From positions 637,908 through 701,907 of the forward strand of contig JAPDRN010000006.1 of the NCBI GenBank assembly GCA_030247855.1: DNA of 64,000 nt, written 5' to 3'. Source of the DNA: Knufia peltigerae (Eukaryota > Ascomycota > Eurotiomycetes > Chaetothyriales > Trichomeriaceae). The notes below the pieces were generated by a model. That model saw nothing but the letters and a program-made list of their open reading frames with translations, had not been told where the DNA came from and did no database searches. A program made the translations under genes and the position numbers. Positions 23,086 through 35,607 of the stretch are shown one piece after another (the stretch's first letter is position 1; each line of letters opens with the position of its first letter).

Positions 23086-26000
23086 GATGATGAGGAAAAG
23101 GATACGACGAACTTCGAACGAGCGTTTGCTTTAACACGGGAGAGGAAAAGGGACGGGTAGGGAATGCTCAGCTAGTTATCATATAGGAGTTGACGGGGCC
23201 CGGATTGAAAATAGATCGATGAGCTGGAGAGGTGAGTGGATGGGAGGAGGAATTGACAGCGCCCCCCCTGGCGACTCCACCGACCGCAGGGCATGCACCT
23301 GAGATCTGCGTCGCTGGAAATCAAGAGCATGGCGAAGGCGCCGGCCAGTCCAAACTTGGAGAGGAGCGAGTCGTGCGGTCATTGACCCTGCTCCACCTCG
23401 CCAATGCGCGATTGTTTCCTCTCTCTAACCTACTGTGCGCAGACCCAGCAGCTTCGGCGCCCGAATGTGCTAGGGACAGGGGGTTGCCAGATGAGACACC
23501 GCCAGTACCGCGTCGTACAGCCCATTACCTTGTAATGATACCTCAGTCTTACCACCTCTAGGCCTCCCATCCCCCCGTTGTCTACGAGTTACGGATATCC
23601 GCTCCCTGTGCTGTCATGATGCCAAAAACTCTCAGCCGCACCACATTCGACACCTGCTGTTGGCTGCTCCGTACCAGAGATACGAGGGTGTCGCAGTGAC
23701 GCTGTTGGAGGAACGTTGGCACGAGCTGCCACTTTGACAATAACCTTGAAGCTAAGCAACCACACTACTATGACACTGCAGTGCATTGCATTGCATTCTG
23801 CTAACGACCCAGGCAATGCCTCAGCCAGCTATCTCAGACACTGCGCTCGGTCACTGAAACCTAGCCGAGCACTTTTGCTGGCTCTCCCACCCATTACACA
23901 ACATGTTTGGGTACCTAGGTACAAAGTGAACACCACCTCGTGTCTGCGACTCTGATCCTGCCCTACGTTCGCATCCTACGACAACCCACGCGAGAGCACG
24001 GAGTAATAAACAATAATTGCTACATAACTTAGTGCCTTGACCGTACGAGCACTCGCAGTGTCACAGACCCTTTTGCGAGCCCGCAGGTCGTTGCCCGGAG
24101 CAGCCCCCGGTACACAGTTTTACGGAATTGTAATGACAAACGACCCATGCGCCCAATACACCACAATACACAATCCTTCGCTCCAATCAGTCGGCTGAGG
24201 CTGAAAGACAAACAGCCCTCCCTGGCGGCAAGGAGATTGGCAGTGCTTGTAAGAGGTGGCTTCAATAAAATACAAAGCTAGTTGATGCCCGCAGTACAAT
24301 CCCTCCAAAAGATGACTGCATGGCGCTGAACATTATTATTTTCTCTTCTGCGGGTTGTTTATCTGGTTGTCACCTGAAATCTCGGATCGATGACCAGTCT
24401 GTAAAAATATTATTGTGGGCGTGGGATACGTCCCTGATGGTCTGACTTTAGAGAGGGCGATGTCATAGACACCAGCATGTCCGCAGCCCGCCCGTTCCTC
24501 CACCGTCCCAAACATCAACAACGCAGATATTACGAATACAGTACTTTGTACATACTGTAACTCATGGTACGGAGTACGAGACGCGGATCACGGCGGCCTG
24601 ATAGACAAACGGCCCTTAGTGTGGCAAATCCAGCAGGATAGGGGATTTGACTTGGTCGTCATTTGTCCATGGTATCCGTACTCCCTGAGAGGTTGTGAAA
24701 GCGAGTGCTTCCTAGACCTTGCCCGGCCATCAACCAGCGGTACCCATGCCTGGCGGACTTGGGAACGAATCAGCGACGAACAGATGAATCCGGGTGCAAG
24801 GGCAAGGGGGAAAGGGGATCTCTCGCACTGACCAGCATCGCCAGGATGGGTCAAACATGCTTCAGGTTTGTCCCATCTAACTTCCGTTTAGCGTGACACT
24901 ACTTGCTCAAGCGACCAGGGATCCCGGTCGTATGTCCTATATTTGGCCTCAAGCCCTGAGTCTATGCTGCTTCCGGGTGCATGGTTGCTCCAAGCCTCCA
25001 GCTCTCCTCTCCACTCAACCCGCAACAAAGTCACACCAGCGGTTTGGCAGAGAGTTCCATACCGCCTTCCATCCGGCTTCATCAATGATCCATTGTTCGA
25101 ATTCACTGCGACTGTGGCTCAGGTATCTTGGATTGTGGTCACGAACTATACGATTGATGTTCCGTCACAGTGGCCCGGGGGCATTGCTGACGCCTCCTGA
25201 CATAATCGGTGGTATTCATGTGCGCACGACCATTTCTCGAGCAATACATTACTCACAGCATCACGCAAATAGTATCGCAGGTTGCAATTTCCAGGCTGAG
25301 CATATCCCTTCCAAGTACTCCGTACGTCCACAATAATCAGCCCAGCATAAGGGGCTTCGCCAATTTGACTACACAATTGCATGCAGGAGGAACCTCGTCT
25401 GCGATTCAAGATTGAAGGAAACCTTCCCCTGTCGGGAGTAGTCCCTCGTGCGCCATCACAACACTTCACCTCTATCCACACGAAATCCCCCCCATCGACA
25501 TCCACATATGAACATTTGTTTCTGCCCCTTCGGCCAGTCGTAGCCGGTGAGGAAGGTCCCAGGGTCCTGACGATAGGGCAAGCTCCAAGAGCGGATCACG
25601 ACTTTTCTGTTTTTTGTCCAGGTAAAGTAATTTCTTCAGCCTTAAAACACCCGCCGGGCCCAAAGGCTGAATGTGTGGTGGAGTTTTGGTGGCAGAGAAC
25701 CACCACGAGCCATCGCCAAACATCCCGAACCACCTCTACAATGCGCCTTACCCGATGATGGCTCCAAGCCTACTCCGTAGCACGTTAGATGTAAATCCCT
25801 TGGATTTGATAACAAAGACCCTGTCGTATGTTTCTCGTCCGAGTCTCGCTTCTCCTATTTTCAATGTGAAGAATTCGCCAACAGGTGAAGCGAGATGGCA
25901 TGTGATCTTGGCTGCGCACCATCTTATCTGCCCGACCGTGCGGACTCTTGCACGTTCACAAGTGCGAGTAGCATGGCATTGATGGATTTGTAAGGCCTTC

Positions 26001-28974
26001 TCAAGAGTGTGATACCTTACTTGGAAGGTCGTGAACTTGCTGCTTGACGAGGAGCTACGGACTTTGATGTACATTGATGTCAGCCTCCTCCGTGGTCTTC
26101 TTCGTCCGCACGCTTGTCCTAACTGCCTATCTGTTTCGGCTCATTGGTGGTCTGCGACACCTTCGCTTACAATTACAGGAGTAATCGTCCGGAGCCATTC
26201 TCTGCTATCAGCCCGCGGATCTCGTCCGTCACCATGGATGGCCGCTTTGGGACAGGCGAAGATTATTATTGTACAATATATCCGCTGTCTTGGCTCGCTT
26301 CGTCTCGTCTTCCGACGTCCTACGCCGTTCACGGCGCGCCCCTCGAGATGGGTCAGCACTAATTGTGCGACCTCGTAGCCCTCCGGCCCTGTAAACATCA
26401 CGACTGGACCGTTCCGTGAGACTCATAACTAATCATTCACATGCAGGGTTTCACTAGCAAGCAATAAGTCGGCCTGTACTTTGGCTACAGGGGGGTCGCT
26501 CTGCGAGGTAGGGAGCCCGGATCTTGAGCACCTTTCTGGAAATGTTACCACGCAGACGGCCACAGTTGGTTGCAAACTTGTCAAAAGGGCACAAGACTAA
26601 GGATATCATGTCATTCTCGGGACTGGAGATGCCCTCGTACGTGAGCACATCCGGACAACATGATCGAGGTAGGATCATTCTCGCCAAGTCCATGGTATTA
26701 CTGAAGAAGGATCAGGGTACGACCAACTCAACAAGGACCTGCTCCTTCAGCTTGGATGACCTCAGATTCAGAGTGTCCTGGCTGACCATCACCTCGACGC
26801 TGACTGTTGTATTTCTCATATGAGAAGCAAGCCGTGTTAGAAACTGTACCATTGCCACCCGGTTGTCTCGCCACTGTGGTTGGACATATTGGTTATGGTG
26901 CGAGAGACATCAACACTGGTACTGATTCACAGCATTCCTTCCGAGATGCCTGTTCACGATCGTCATGCCACCATATCAGAATTTCGATTTGTCCCAGAAT
27001 CCTGGCGTCATGTCAGGTACGACTGGCAGACCAGATCAGAACCTCCGCACTCGGTAGCCTCTCTCCCTCCAGAAATGCGATTTGCCGAGCCAAAAGGTGT
27101 CGTGCAGGTTTGAATCAAGACAAGGCTATGATATGTTGTGTTGCCTGATGTCTACGCCCAAGATGTCCATATCTTGCGGTGATGTAGAGCTCAACTTCCA
27201 GCCAAGCCATTCCGGCGGCAACAGAAGTGGACAGTGGTTCAATTCTAAACCTGACCACAGCATGACCGGTTGGTTTCCTACACAATCTGTCAAGGGACGA
27301 TAATGACGGTGACATTTACCGGCGGCTTGGGGTTGGGGTTGTACCAATCGATCTCAGTCGTCGTGATCTTTCATACGAGACCTGCAGCTACGAGGCGAGG
27401 CACGGAAGCGTCATAGAAGCCTTTAGACGCGGGTTCCTCCCGATAGATTGGCCTCGGATGCATCTTTGTGCGACGCCCATGTTGGAGATGCTATAGGGTA
27501 TGGCAAATGCTTCCGACAACCTATCCAATAGATGATTCATGACAACCTTGGTTGCGACGAGTTCCCGAGAATATTACTGGGAATCGACCGAGGTGTAGCA
27601 ATACCCACAGTTCCGGAAATACTCTTTAAGGAAAAGTACTCTTTACGCGGTTATACAGAGTACAGTGCGTCTGATCGTCAGTCGCAAGGGTGGCTTGAGG
27701 CCGACATACGACGAAAAGGGTGGATGTACTAGGGGTCCATTGGTGTCAAAATCAGGGAATCATCGGATTCAGTGTATGAGTATCCGTACAGGTAATATGG
27801 CCAGGAAATCATGGTGCATTGCCGTCCTGAACACGGATAGATGGTGCATATTGTTGACGTAGAGTCTGCGAGTATCTATCCATGGACGTGACTGTGGAAC
27901 CAATCAGGCCCTTCAAATGCCAGATGATCGGAGTCCGTTGATGGCCTAGACACATCGCTAGGAATCCGGGAGGTACTGGAGGTCCTACACACACATGCTT
28001 CGTCAGGCCTGCCATTCTACGAGTCGTGCACTGCGTTTCGAAACAGTCATGTACTCGAGATGCACCGCTTTGGGTGTGAATCTGGGTGAGGTCGTAGTCT
28101 CGACGACGCTCTGTGACTGATGCAAGTACCCTTCATGCAGACTGGGATGGAAGTGCTCCAGACTGTAGCTCGCATGACAAGGTGAAGGGAATTTGGACAA
28201 GAATGATGCTTAAGATAGAAGTCGGATCAGCCACAAAAAATGCCACATGGTATTATAGGATTGTAAACGAGCACAACCGTACACTTCACTGGTCAAAGAG
28301 TCCGGATGTGTGGATTTAAATACCGAGGCGCAGGCATGGGGAGAAGCCTGTGAGTGGTTGTTGGAGATCCTTCTGTTGCCAGTAAGCGAGGCTTGGGCCG
28401 CACAGGCCCCCAAGAAACCCCCCAGGGTGCCCATCAACTCCCCCTCCAATAGGTGCCGAAAAGTGCATTTTTACCCGCAAAGCCCCATGAGCCATGCTTG
28501 TTTTAGGCCTGGAAGCCACTTGCACTTGGCTGCTCCGGCGCAGTAGGTATAGTACGAGTAAAGGTAGTTTGTAACTCGAGTACGCGAGGAGATTCGGTCC
28601 AGCAATTCCTGCTTTGCTTCAAACTCACCCAAAGCCTGTTTTTAGTAGAAGACGACAAGAGAGGAACAAGACTTGGCTGGCCTAAGAAGGACGACACCCT
28701 GATACCGAGTACAATACAAACAACAGTCGCATGATTTCTCTCTCATTCTCCTCACCGTCCGTGTCCATCTTCCCACATTGATGAATTGGGATCAAAACCC
28801 ACACGCGAAGCACTCCCCTTTGTTCCACTACGAGAACCACTACAAACCACCAACCTCCTTTTCGATCATTTCCCCCCCTATTCCTACTTCACCCTCAACA
28901 AATTTCCTCCTGCATGGGACCGAGGGGCGGTACGGAGTCTTCCTAGCACCTTCACAGAGTAGTCGACTGTCACC
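23086..28974. other. 5.9-kb gene-free divergent region
   Basis: It separates the starts of the polyketide synthase (-) and the Cys-motif protein (+). No open frame shows a conserved domain or a convincing spliced structure on either strand. There is no sign of transposon ends or strong AT enrichment. Motif copies occur at 24568-24576, 25316-25324 and 25771-25779. It could be regulatory DNA, a noncoding transcript or decayed genes. Confidence 0.55.
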
Positions 28975-30675
28975 ATGACAAAGCTGCAGAAGCAGCCTCC
29001 ACCAGCATACCCTGTCCGCCCAACATCCACGTCCACTACTACCACGTCTACCGCGCATTTGCAGGGAGCCGTACCATACGAGAACTTGCCTCAATCGACG
29101 CAACAACCCGTGTCCGTCATGACTGCTGTGACACCTAGTTCTTACAATGATCTGCCTTCCACAAACCCTTTCTCTCCCATCTTCGCTACTCAATCCGCCG
29201 CACACGATGCAGACCAACAAGCCCAATTTTCACCCATCTCCCCTTTGATCGAGACACCGACTGTCCAACGACAGTCCCAGGCATCGATCGTTGCTCCCAC
29301 GCCACAGAGACCAGATGCGATCCAAAGACGCTCCGTAGGCCTACATCGCCTCGATGGCAAGCCCTACCCAGGCTCGACTCCGGCGGAGAAATTTGCAAAG
29401 CCTGTCAGGGTGGCCAAGGACATGCACGATGGTGCCCTGCCTCCAGTATACAATCCGCAAGACTCTGATTTGGTGAAATCCGCCGAAGTTGCACAGGATT
29501 CGGCGTGCAGGCATTGTGGGAAGAGATGCCCTCAAGGACAGGAATGTTCCCATTGTGGGAAGCGCAAGGCCAGTGTCCCTGCGACAAATTCCACGACACC
29601 TCCTGTGAGTCAGCACACGCGCACAACTTCGGAGGGAGTGGACTCTCAGAGATCGCGAATTTCAGAAACCACAACCGCAGGGCCGTCGAGTTCGCCCGGA
29701 TCCTCTCCAGGGGGTAAAAGGTGCTGCAACAGATGCGGTCGCTACAAACGCCCAGGGTCAATCGATCACACCCCACCGAGCCATGTTCATACTGCCACCC
29801 AACCTATGCCCATGGCTAGCCATCCAGCCATGCGCGTTCATCAGGCAGGTTTGTCTATTCGGCCCGGTACGACAGGCCTTCGGACTTCTGTTTACCCTCA
29901 AATCGACGTAATTCCACCTTCGATGACAACCTACAAGCCAGCAGTGCAGTTCCCATCGTCTGGCTACGGAGATGAGTCCCCTCTTGTCGAGAGAGCCGTC
30001 CAACCCCAAGCCAAGCCATCTCGACATTCGTCTCTCATTCGGTCATTGTCTCGCAGATTGAGCAGGAAGGACAGGAAGAAAGCCACTCCTCCACAATCAC
30101 CATTGCCGAGTCAACAAGTCGCCACGGGTGGGAACCAGTCTGGTGAGCAAAGTGCGGGACGGTTGATCAACATGATCAGCACTGCGATGCAAGGCCCCCT
30201 CGCCGACCGCGACAAGCAGTACTCGCGACTCAAGCCAGGCGAACAGCCTGATCGCCCGACCACACCCTTCTCGTTCGTCGGGGGCAAAGACGAACAAGAC
30301 GCCTTTGAAATGGTCCACGTTCGGGATCGAGAGTCTCTTTCTGACAGTGACAGTTGGAAAGAGGGTGTGGATGAACAGATCACAATCACAAAACCAGACG
30401 GAGATATCATCCCACAAGACACGATCGATGTCATCTCCAGACCCAAGTCGGCCGAACCATTCAGCCAACACTTGGCTGTACCCGATGCCGAAAGACCTCA
30501 GATCACAAGATTTAAGAGCCTCAGAAGTGGTGTTTCGAGGATGAATAGCAACATCAGCCGATCAACCAGTTTGAAGAGATTGGGTAGTTTGAAGACGGCT
30601 CATCATGCATGGTACAGAGACGATATGGCTATTGAAGGCGCTGCTGGTAGCGAGCATGCGGTTCCTGCTTTTTGA
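28975..30675 (+). CDS. hypothetical Ser/Pro-rich protein with CxxC motifs
   Basis: Intronless frame of 566 residues, not recognised. The N-terminal 170 residues are Pro/Ser/Thr/Gln-rich and probably disordered. Two short cysteine clusters follow: ACRHCGKRCPQGQECSHCGK from residue 178, and CCNRCGRYKRPG from residue 250, both of the zinc-knuckle type (CxxC spaced pairs). Between and after them the sequence is again polar, with a basic stretch RHSSLIRSLSRRLSRKDRKK near residue 345. The C-terminal part has many Ser-Arg and acidic segments (SLSDSDSWKEGVDEQ). No membrane segment or signal peptide is seen. Its start lies across a 5.9-kb gap from the divergent synthase. The long clean frame with a stop before a typical 3' region supports a real gene; no function is claimed. 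Confidence 0.7.
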   Translation: MTKLQKQPPPAYPVRPTSTSTTTTSTAHLQGAVPYENLPQSTQQPVSVMTAVTPSSYNDLPSTNPFSPIFATQSAAHDADQQAQFSPISPLIETPTVQRQSQASIVAPTPQRPDAIQRRSVGLHRLDGKPYPGSTPAEKFAKPVRVAKDMHDGALPPVYNPQDSDLVKSAEVAQDSACRHCGKRCPQGQECSHCGKRKASVPATNSTTPPVSQHTRTTSEGVDSQRSRISETTTAGPSSSPGSSPGGKRCCNRCGRYKRPGSIDHTPPSHVHTATQPMPMASHPAMRVHQAGLSIRPGTTGLRTSVYPQIDVIPPSMTTYKPAVQFPSSGYGDESPLVERAVQPQAKPSRHSSLIRSLSRRLSRKDRKKATPPQSPLPSQQVATGGNQSGEQSAGRLINMISTAMQGPLADRDKQYSRLKPGEQPDRPTTPFSFVGGKDEQDAFEMVHVRDRESLSDSDSWKEGVDEQITITKPDGDIIPQDTIDVISRPKSAEPFSQHLAVPDAERPQITRFKSLRSGVSRMNSNISRSTSLKRLGSLKTAHHAWYRDDMAIEGAAGSEHAVPAF

Positions 30676-31203
30676 TTTTTGATTTTTGTCGATTTAATGT
30701 TTAATATTTCACGTATCGGAGTACTCTGGTAGCGCCGGCGAAGATGGGAAGGATTATGATCAATTTACGATACCATTTCATTACTTTTACCTAGCAATTT
30801 CATTCCATATTGCATTTCATGTCTAGTATATCACAATACATGGGGGTGAGATGGAGTATGTGTAGCACGTAAATCGCAGCCTGCTGCCTCAGCCTTGTCG
30901 CGGCAGTACATGTTGACTGAGGTACTCGTAGCTACTCCACTGCCGAAGGTGATGTCAGTTTGTAGCGTCCTATATCCAACCTCACAATTCCTCCATATTG
31001 TCTTGATACTCATCCACCCTCTGGGCTCGACACAGTACATTCTCATTTTGCTTCCGCAACTCGGAACTTCAAGCACTAGGTTATTACCTCGTTTGTAGCG
31101 TTTTCAGCTCAGGGTTCCAGCGGGCGTCACTCTGGCATCCTTTGCACTACAACACGCTCTCCAACGCCTCGAGGCAGAGCGTCAAGCAAGATCCCTGGCC
31201 AAC
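30676..31203. other. intergenic before the Get5-like gene
   Basis: No gene seen. A TTTTTGA repeat follows the stop of the upstream gene at about 30672-30690. Confidence 0.6.
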
Positions 31204-32107
31204 ATGGGCGACTTACAATTCGCCAAACAATTCCTCACTTCTATAGACAACAAGACCACAAAGTACCAATCGGACCATGTCTTTGATCCCAAAACCTATC
31301 AGATGAGAATACCTGTACGCCCTTTTCTTCTCTTGTCGTTCCTGTGGCCGTGCAACAGCACTCTCCCCGTGGCGACGTCGTTGAACGTCGGTTGACATGA
31401 TCTGTGAACAGTACACCTTGCCCAAACTCTCCAATCCACCGCACCCTCTCCCACCCAAGACGAAACCCGCGCCACCTCCCGCGCCGGGATCCGAGTCCGC
31501 CAGACCGACCGTGTCGGTGACCTTGAAGTCGGCACGGAACCCCAACATGACAGTCACGTTGCCGTCCGTGGACCCCGGCACGACCACGATCCAGGGGTTG
31601 AAGGAACAGGTCCAGGCGTGCCTGGGCGGGCCGGGTGTGGTGCAGGTGGACAAGATCAAGCTGTTGCAGAACAAGAAACCGATCCCACCTTCGAAGAGGC
31701 TCTTGACGGACGCGGTGGAAGAAAGGGACCTCAGAGGACACTTGGAGTTGGGCGTCATGGTCATGGGCGGTGCTCCGGATCCGACACCAGATCAGGTCGC
31801 CGCAGCGGTGGCGGCGGTGACCACTAGCAGCACAGGCGGCACGACAGGTGCATCTGTACAAGACACACCCATGGAAGGTGTCGAGTCAACGGCTACGGCA
31901 AACACACAGTCAACCTCGGGCGCAGGACCAGAACCAGGAGTTCCTGTACGGCCCGGTGAGGCTAGCGCTGAGAGTGTTCTACAGACCACCGAATTCTGGG
32001 ATGATCTACAAGGATTTTTGGAACAGAGGATACGCAATCAAAGTGACGCTGAGAGGTTAAGGAGCGTTTTCGAGAGCGCATGGAAAAGTCATAGTTCAAG
32101 ACCGTAA
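31204..32107 (+). CDS. get5: Get5-like ubiquitin-like protein of the GET pathway
   Basis: Exons are 31204-31314 and 31412-32107, giving 268 residues. Three parts match Get5 (yeast Mdy2). The N-terminal segment, MGDLQFAKQFLTSIDNK and on to YTLPKLSNPPHPLPP, resembles the Get4-binding region. Residues of about 62-145 form a ubiquitin-like fold with TTTIQGLKEQVQACLGG and KIKLLQNKKPIPPSKRLL. The C-terminal segment EFWDDLQGFLEQRIRNQSD is a short helical region like the Get5 homodimer domain. A Gly/Ala/Thr-rich linker lies between the last two. Get5 bridges Get4 and Sgt2 during delivery of tail-anchored proteins to the ER; that role is assigned here from the architecture. The call would be weakened if the N-terminal part did not align with fungal Get5. 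Confidence 0.75.
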
Positions 32108-32395
32108 AATGAGATTATGGTTTGTGTGTTCAGATATCGAAAAGGCGAAAAGGCTTAGAGATGGAGACGGAAATGTTCTCAGTTCTTTATTCTCTTAAGA
32201 ATCTGATTTCTTCTTTCTTCTATCGACTCCATTCTGTCCGAAAAGGTCAAAGAATTTCAGTTTTCCAGTACGACTACCTGCCTGGGTAACCAACTATTCG
32301 TACCCCGACACGATGTATCAGGGGGCGTGGATATGTACAAGATGGGATCACCTTGATAACAGGTGGGAGAATGAAAAACAAAACCAAAATATGTC

Positions 32396-33673
32396 TTATT
32401 CAAGCAACTCCTTCATGTCCCTCGACCTCAAGTAGTCCTCCCAAGTTTCCATGGCCAGGGGAGGTGGATTCTGGAGGTGCTTCGGTTCGATCCAATCCTT
32501 GACTTCACACATGTATGGGAATTCCGCGAGGAAAGCCGCACCCTCCATGACTTCTTCTCTTATACCTGTTATTCGACACAAGAGTGACACTGAAACTTCC
32601 AAAAAGTGTGCTTTCCTGTTTGTTGTCTTTTCCCAAGCCTTCAACCCTGAATCCATACTCAACCACCAATCCACGGCCAAGAGTCTTGTTCCGGGTTTTT
32701 CGTCCTCCACCAAACAACGAACGTAAGGACCCGTCGAGAGGTTAGGGATGAAGGCCGGTAAAGTTGTACTCATTCGACCAGGGAGGGTCATCAGGTATTG
32801 GCACCATCCGCGGCTGTTGCCGCCGCTGCTGCTCTTGTCCTCGTTGTCGGTTTCGGTTTGTTCCAACTTGGCCCTAGGCTTGGGCAACAAGTGTACCAAC
32901 CAAGGAAATTTCGTAATGATCCAAAGCATCCAAGGTGTCCCAAAAGGTACCTTGTGAGGATACAACAACGTATTGTCACAATAAGCCGAGGCGTAAACGT
33001 AACTCGTCCTTTGGTGCAAGTCGGGTAATTCGGAAGTGATGTAAGAAACCACCACGGCCTTTGCTTCGAAGTGATAACAACGAGAGTACTTTCCGTTTGA
33101 CGCCACCCTCATGGATCCAAAGGCCGAATAGACGTATTTTTCAAGCCCGCGAGTTTGAGACGCGGCAATCGCCGCATTCTTGCCACGTTCAACCTCGGTG
33201 TCGTATGCGAGTCGAGATGCTTCGTCGTCGGGTTTCCCAGACTTCAAAGCGGGACGGTAGACGTCCCAAAAATCAGTGTTGACAAAAATCGCATGTGCTC
33301 CGGAAAAGGCAGACACCAGGCTAGGCAGGGATGAGAGGTCTGCTTGGATCAATTCGGCTCCCAAGGATGCCAAACCTCTGTTGATTCATGGAAGAGTCGG
33401 TAGTCAGTAACCACGTTATCGAGTATGGGGGGGAGGTTGTTCTGATTGGTCTTTTGGACGACGGTTTGATGGAGAGTGTCGTCTCTTTTTATTTGGTTCG
33501 TGGGTCGGTCAATCAACGTACCTTGCAGCTTCGGATGATGGGTTGCGAGTGACACATCGAACTCTCCAGCGAGATGATACCGGTGACGACAGGAACGTCC
33601 GGGCGACACTACCACCTTGTCGTCCTGTCGCACCTACAACGACAATGATTTTCTTCCTGTCGGCCGATGACAT
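32396..33673 (-). CDS. NmrA-like NAD(P)-binding protein
   Basis: Exons are 33673-33522 and 33377-32396, giving 377 residues. The N terminus carries a Rossmann dinucleotide motif, KIIVVVGATGRQGGSVAR, typical of NmrA and atypical short-chain dehydrogenases. The block AHAIFVNTDFWDVY followed by ERGKNAAIAASQT is also characteristic of the NmrA/HSCARG group. The catalytic YxxxK of true dehydrogenases is not obvious, in keeping with a redox-sensing or regulatory role. NmrA itself represses the GATA factor AreA in nitrogen control, but many fungal paralogues have unknown jobs. The C-terminal half holds a Ser/Gly-rich insertion (DKSSSGGNSRGW). The start has a suitable context, and no other gene lies within 290 bases downstream. 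Confidence 0.82.
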
Positions 33674-34438
33674 GTCGTCGTTTTTGTTTCTGTTTTTTTT
33701 CTCTTCGTGGGTTTGTTTTGGATGTTATAGGGGATAGATGCTCAAATAATAAGATGAGAATAACCTACAGGAGGTAGGGAGTATCTGGGCTCAAAGTGAG
33801 ATAACGAAAGTCATGGAGGTCGACGAGGGCGCCTCCTCTGGCGACTCATCCTTAAATATATGGACATTGTCCTACCTATACCTTGCCAAAAAGCGACCAG
33901 GCCACTCCCCCTTCTCTGCTTACACTTTGAAAACCCTTTTTTGTCCTCATACTTGAGGGTACTCTGGCAATGTCAAGGACAGTAGATGACGGAGTACGAG
34001 AAAATATATTGTTCCGAGTCCCTCGTAGTTGATGATCAATTCTGATGTCGAGGTTCCTCCGATTGGTCAAAAGTCGTAAGCAACGGCCCAAGGAATAAAA
34101 ATAAATGGGACTTTCGTCCTCCGTACAGTCACAGTACATACAAACTACCTCCCGAGGCTTATTCGTTTCGACTTCGAATCATGAGAGAAGGATGGTCACT
34201 GCGTTGTGGCCATCTCTTTCTGTTCGTAATGAAGACTTACTCTTGCTCCTCCCTTTCTGTTGTCTCATGTTGAAGTCCGCCGGCTGATTAGATTGGACCG
34301 GACATGACCAGCTTACTGTCGTCCTTCAATCACAGTACCGGTGATCCTATCTGATTCGGCTTCGGGATGTTCCGCATCTCTCTGCCCAAAATAAGCAATC
34401 TGCCTTGTTGCTGGAAGGATTATTGATCCGCTCGAGAA
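33674..34438. other. divergent promoter region, NmrA-like and bZIP-like
   Basis: No gene seen. An AT-rich TATA-like stretch lies near 33852-33860 upstream of the NmrA-like gene. A near copy of the dispersed motif (GACGGAGTAC) is at 33988-33997. Confidence 0.55.
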
Positions 34439-35607
34439 ATGCGTCGCGGTAATTACGACGCCGGGGGAGATGTCGACCTGGTGGTGAGCGACAAGGAAAC
34501 CCGAAAGCAAACAATCACCGAACAACGACGGGAGCAAAATAGGCGAGCGCAGAGGGTATTCCGTAAGTCTTTTATTTCTAGTGGAGACCACCACACACGC
34601 TCTCTGGGTATGTTTCTGATTTTGAATCGTCGATTGCAGGAGAACGCCGGAGGGCAAAGAAAAAATACTTGAATTCTAACCCAACGCCCCGACATCTTGC
34701 ACCGCGTGTACCTGTAGACACCGGCTCCAGGACCGCAAAGTCATCCGAGGCCGATGAGATACTTCACTGGATCGGTCAGACGTCCAGCACCAATACCATG
34801 CCATCAAGCACCTCTAGTCATGTCTTTTCGGATGCGTTGACTCTACAAGATCAACCACACCAACAACGACAGTCACCGGCACATATAGTTCAGGAGACGA
34901 TATTCACCTTCTCTTCCCCACAAACGTTACTCCCGGCCCATAACTCGCTCATCCCCAAACGACGTTCGCCCACGTCGGAAGTACAGGCTTTCCTTACAGC
35001 CACGAACCGGCCCGGTCACACCCTTTGGCCACATGGAGCCCCTCCAACCTTAGCTGCATGTTTGTTCAATGCAGCCGCCATGGGCATCGATATCGACAGG
35101 GTCGGAGAACCAAAGTACATGTCACCCTTCTACCGGCCCTCATTCTCAGCAACGCTGTCATCGCCATCGCCGCCAGTCCATCCAACGACGACGACGACGA
35201 CGACGACGACCACTTCCTCAACCTCGCCGACTATGTATCTTTCACCTGGGCCCCGTTCCCTACGACCGTGTTTCGCCCAAGTGATATTTCCGCACCACGC
35301 TTGCCTGGATCTACTGCCTCTACCAAAACTGAGAGAGACGGCTATAATGTTGGTTGTCCGCCGCGCTCAGCAGGATGGACGTTGCGCCATGGACTCGTCA
35401 TCTGATCACGCTGAGGTTCAGGAGTTGAAAAGGGACGTCTACGTCCGACAGGGTGTCAGGTTCCGTGGCACGGGAGAACTGACGAGAGAGGAGTACGTCT
35501 TGCCCGATGATGAAAGTTCACGACACTGTGGCAATCCTTGGGAAGGAGGTAGTTGGGCCGTTTCTCCTTGGTTTGCCGTCAAGTGGAAGCACTTGATAGA
35601 CCTTTGA
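34439..35607 (+). CDS. bZIP-like protein with DUF3425-type C terminus
   Basis: Exons are 34439-34562 and 34640-35607, giving 363 residues. Splicing creates a basic region TEQRREQNRRAQRVFRERRR with the N-x7-R spacing of bZIP DNA-binding domains. Directly after it the sequence becomes KKKYLNSNPTPRHLAP, and no leucine heptads follow, so the zipper appears lost or very short. The C-terminal part (HACLDLLPLPKLRE and PWEGGSWAVSPWFAVKWKHL) resembles the DUF3425 domain that accompanies many fungal bZIP proteins. A run of ten Thr is encoded by an ACG repeat at about 35185-35210. Nuclear location is expected. Dimerisation without a zipper is unexplained. If the intron were retained, the basic region would be broken. 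Confidence 0.68.
35185..35210 (+). repeat. ACG trinucleotide repeat inside the bZIP-like gene
   Basis: Eight ACG units plus AC in phase with the coding frame, encoding most of a poly-threonine tract. Such repeats change length easily, so the tract may differ between strains. Confidence 0.85.

Noticed and set aside
23086..28974. Transposon or RIP-mutated repeat in the long gap
   Set aside because: No terminal repeats, target duplications, transposase motifs or AT-rich TpA excess were seen by eye.
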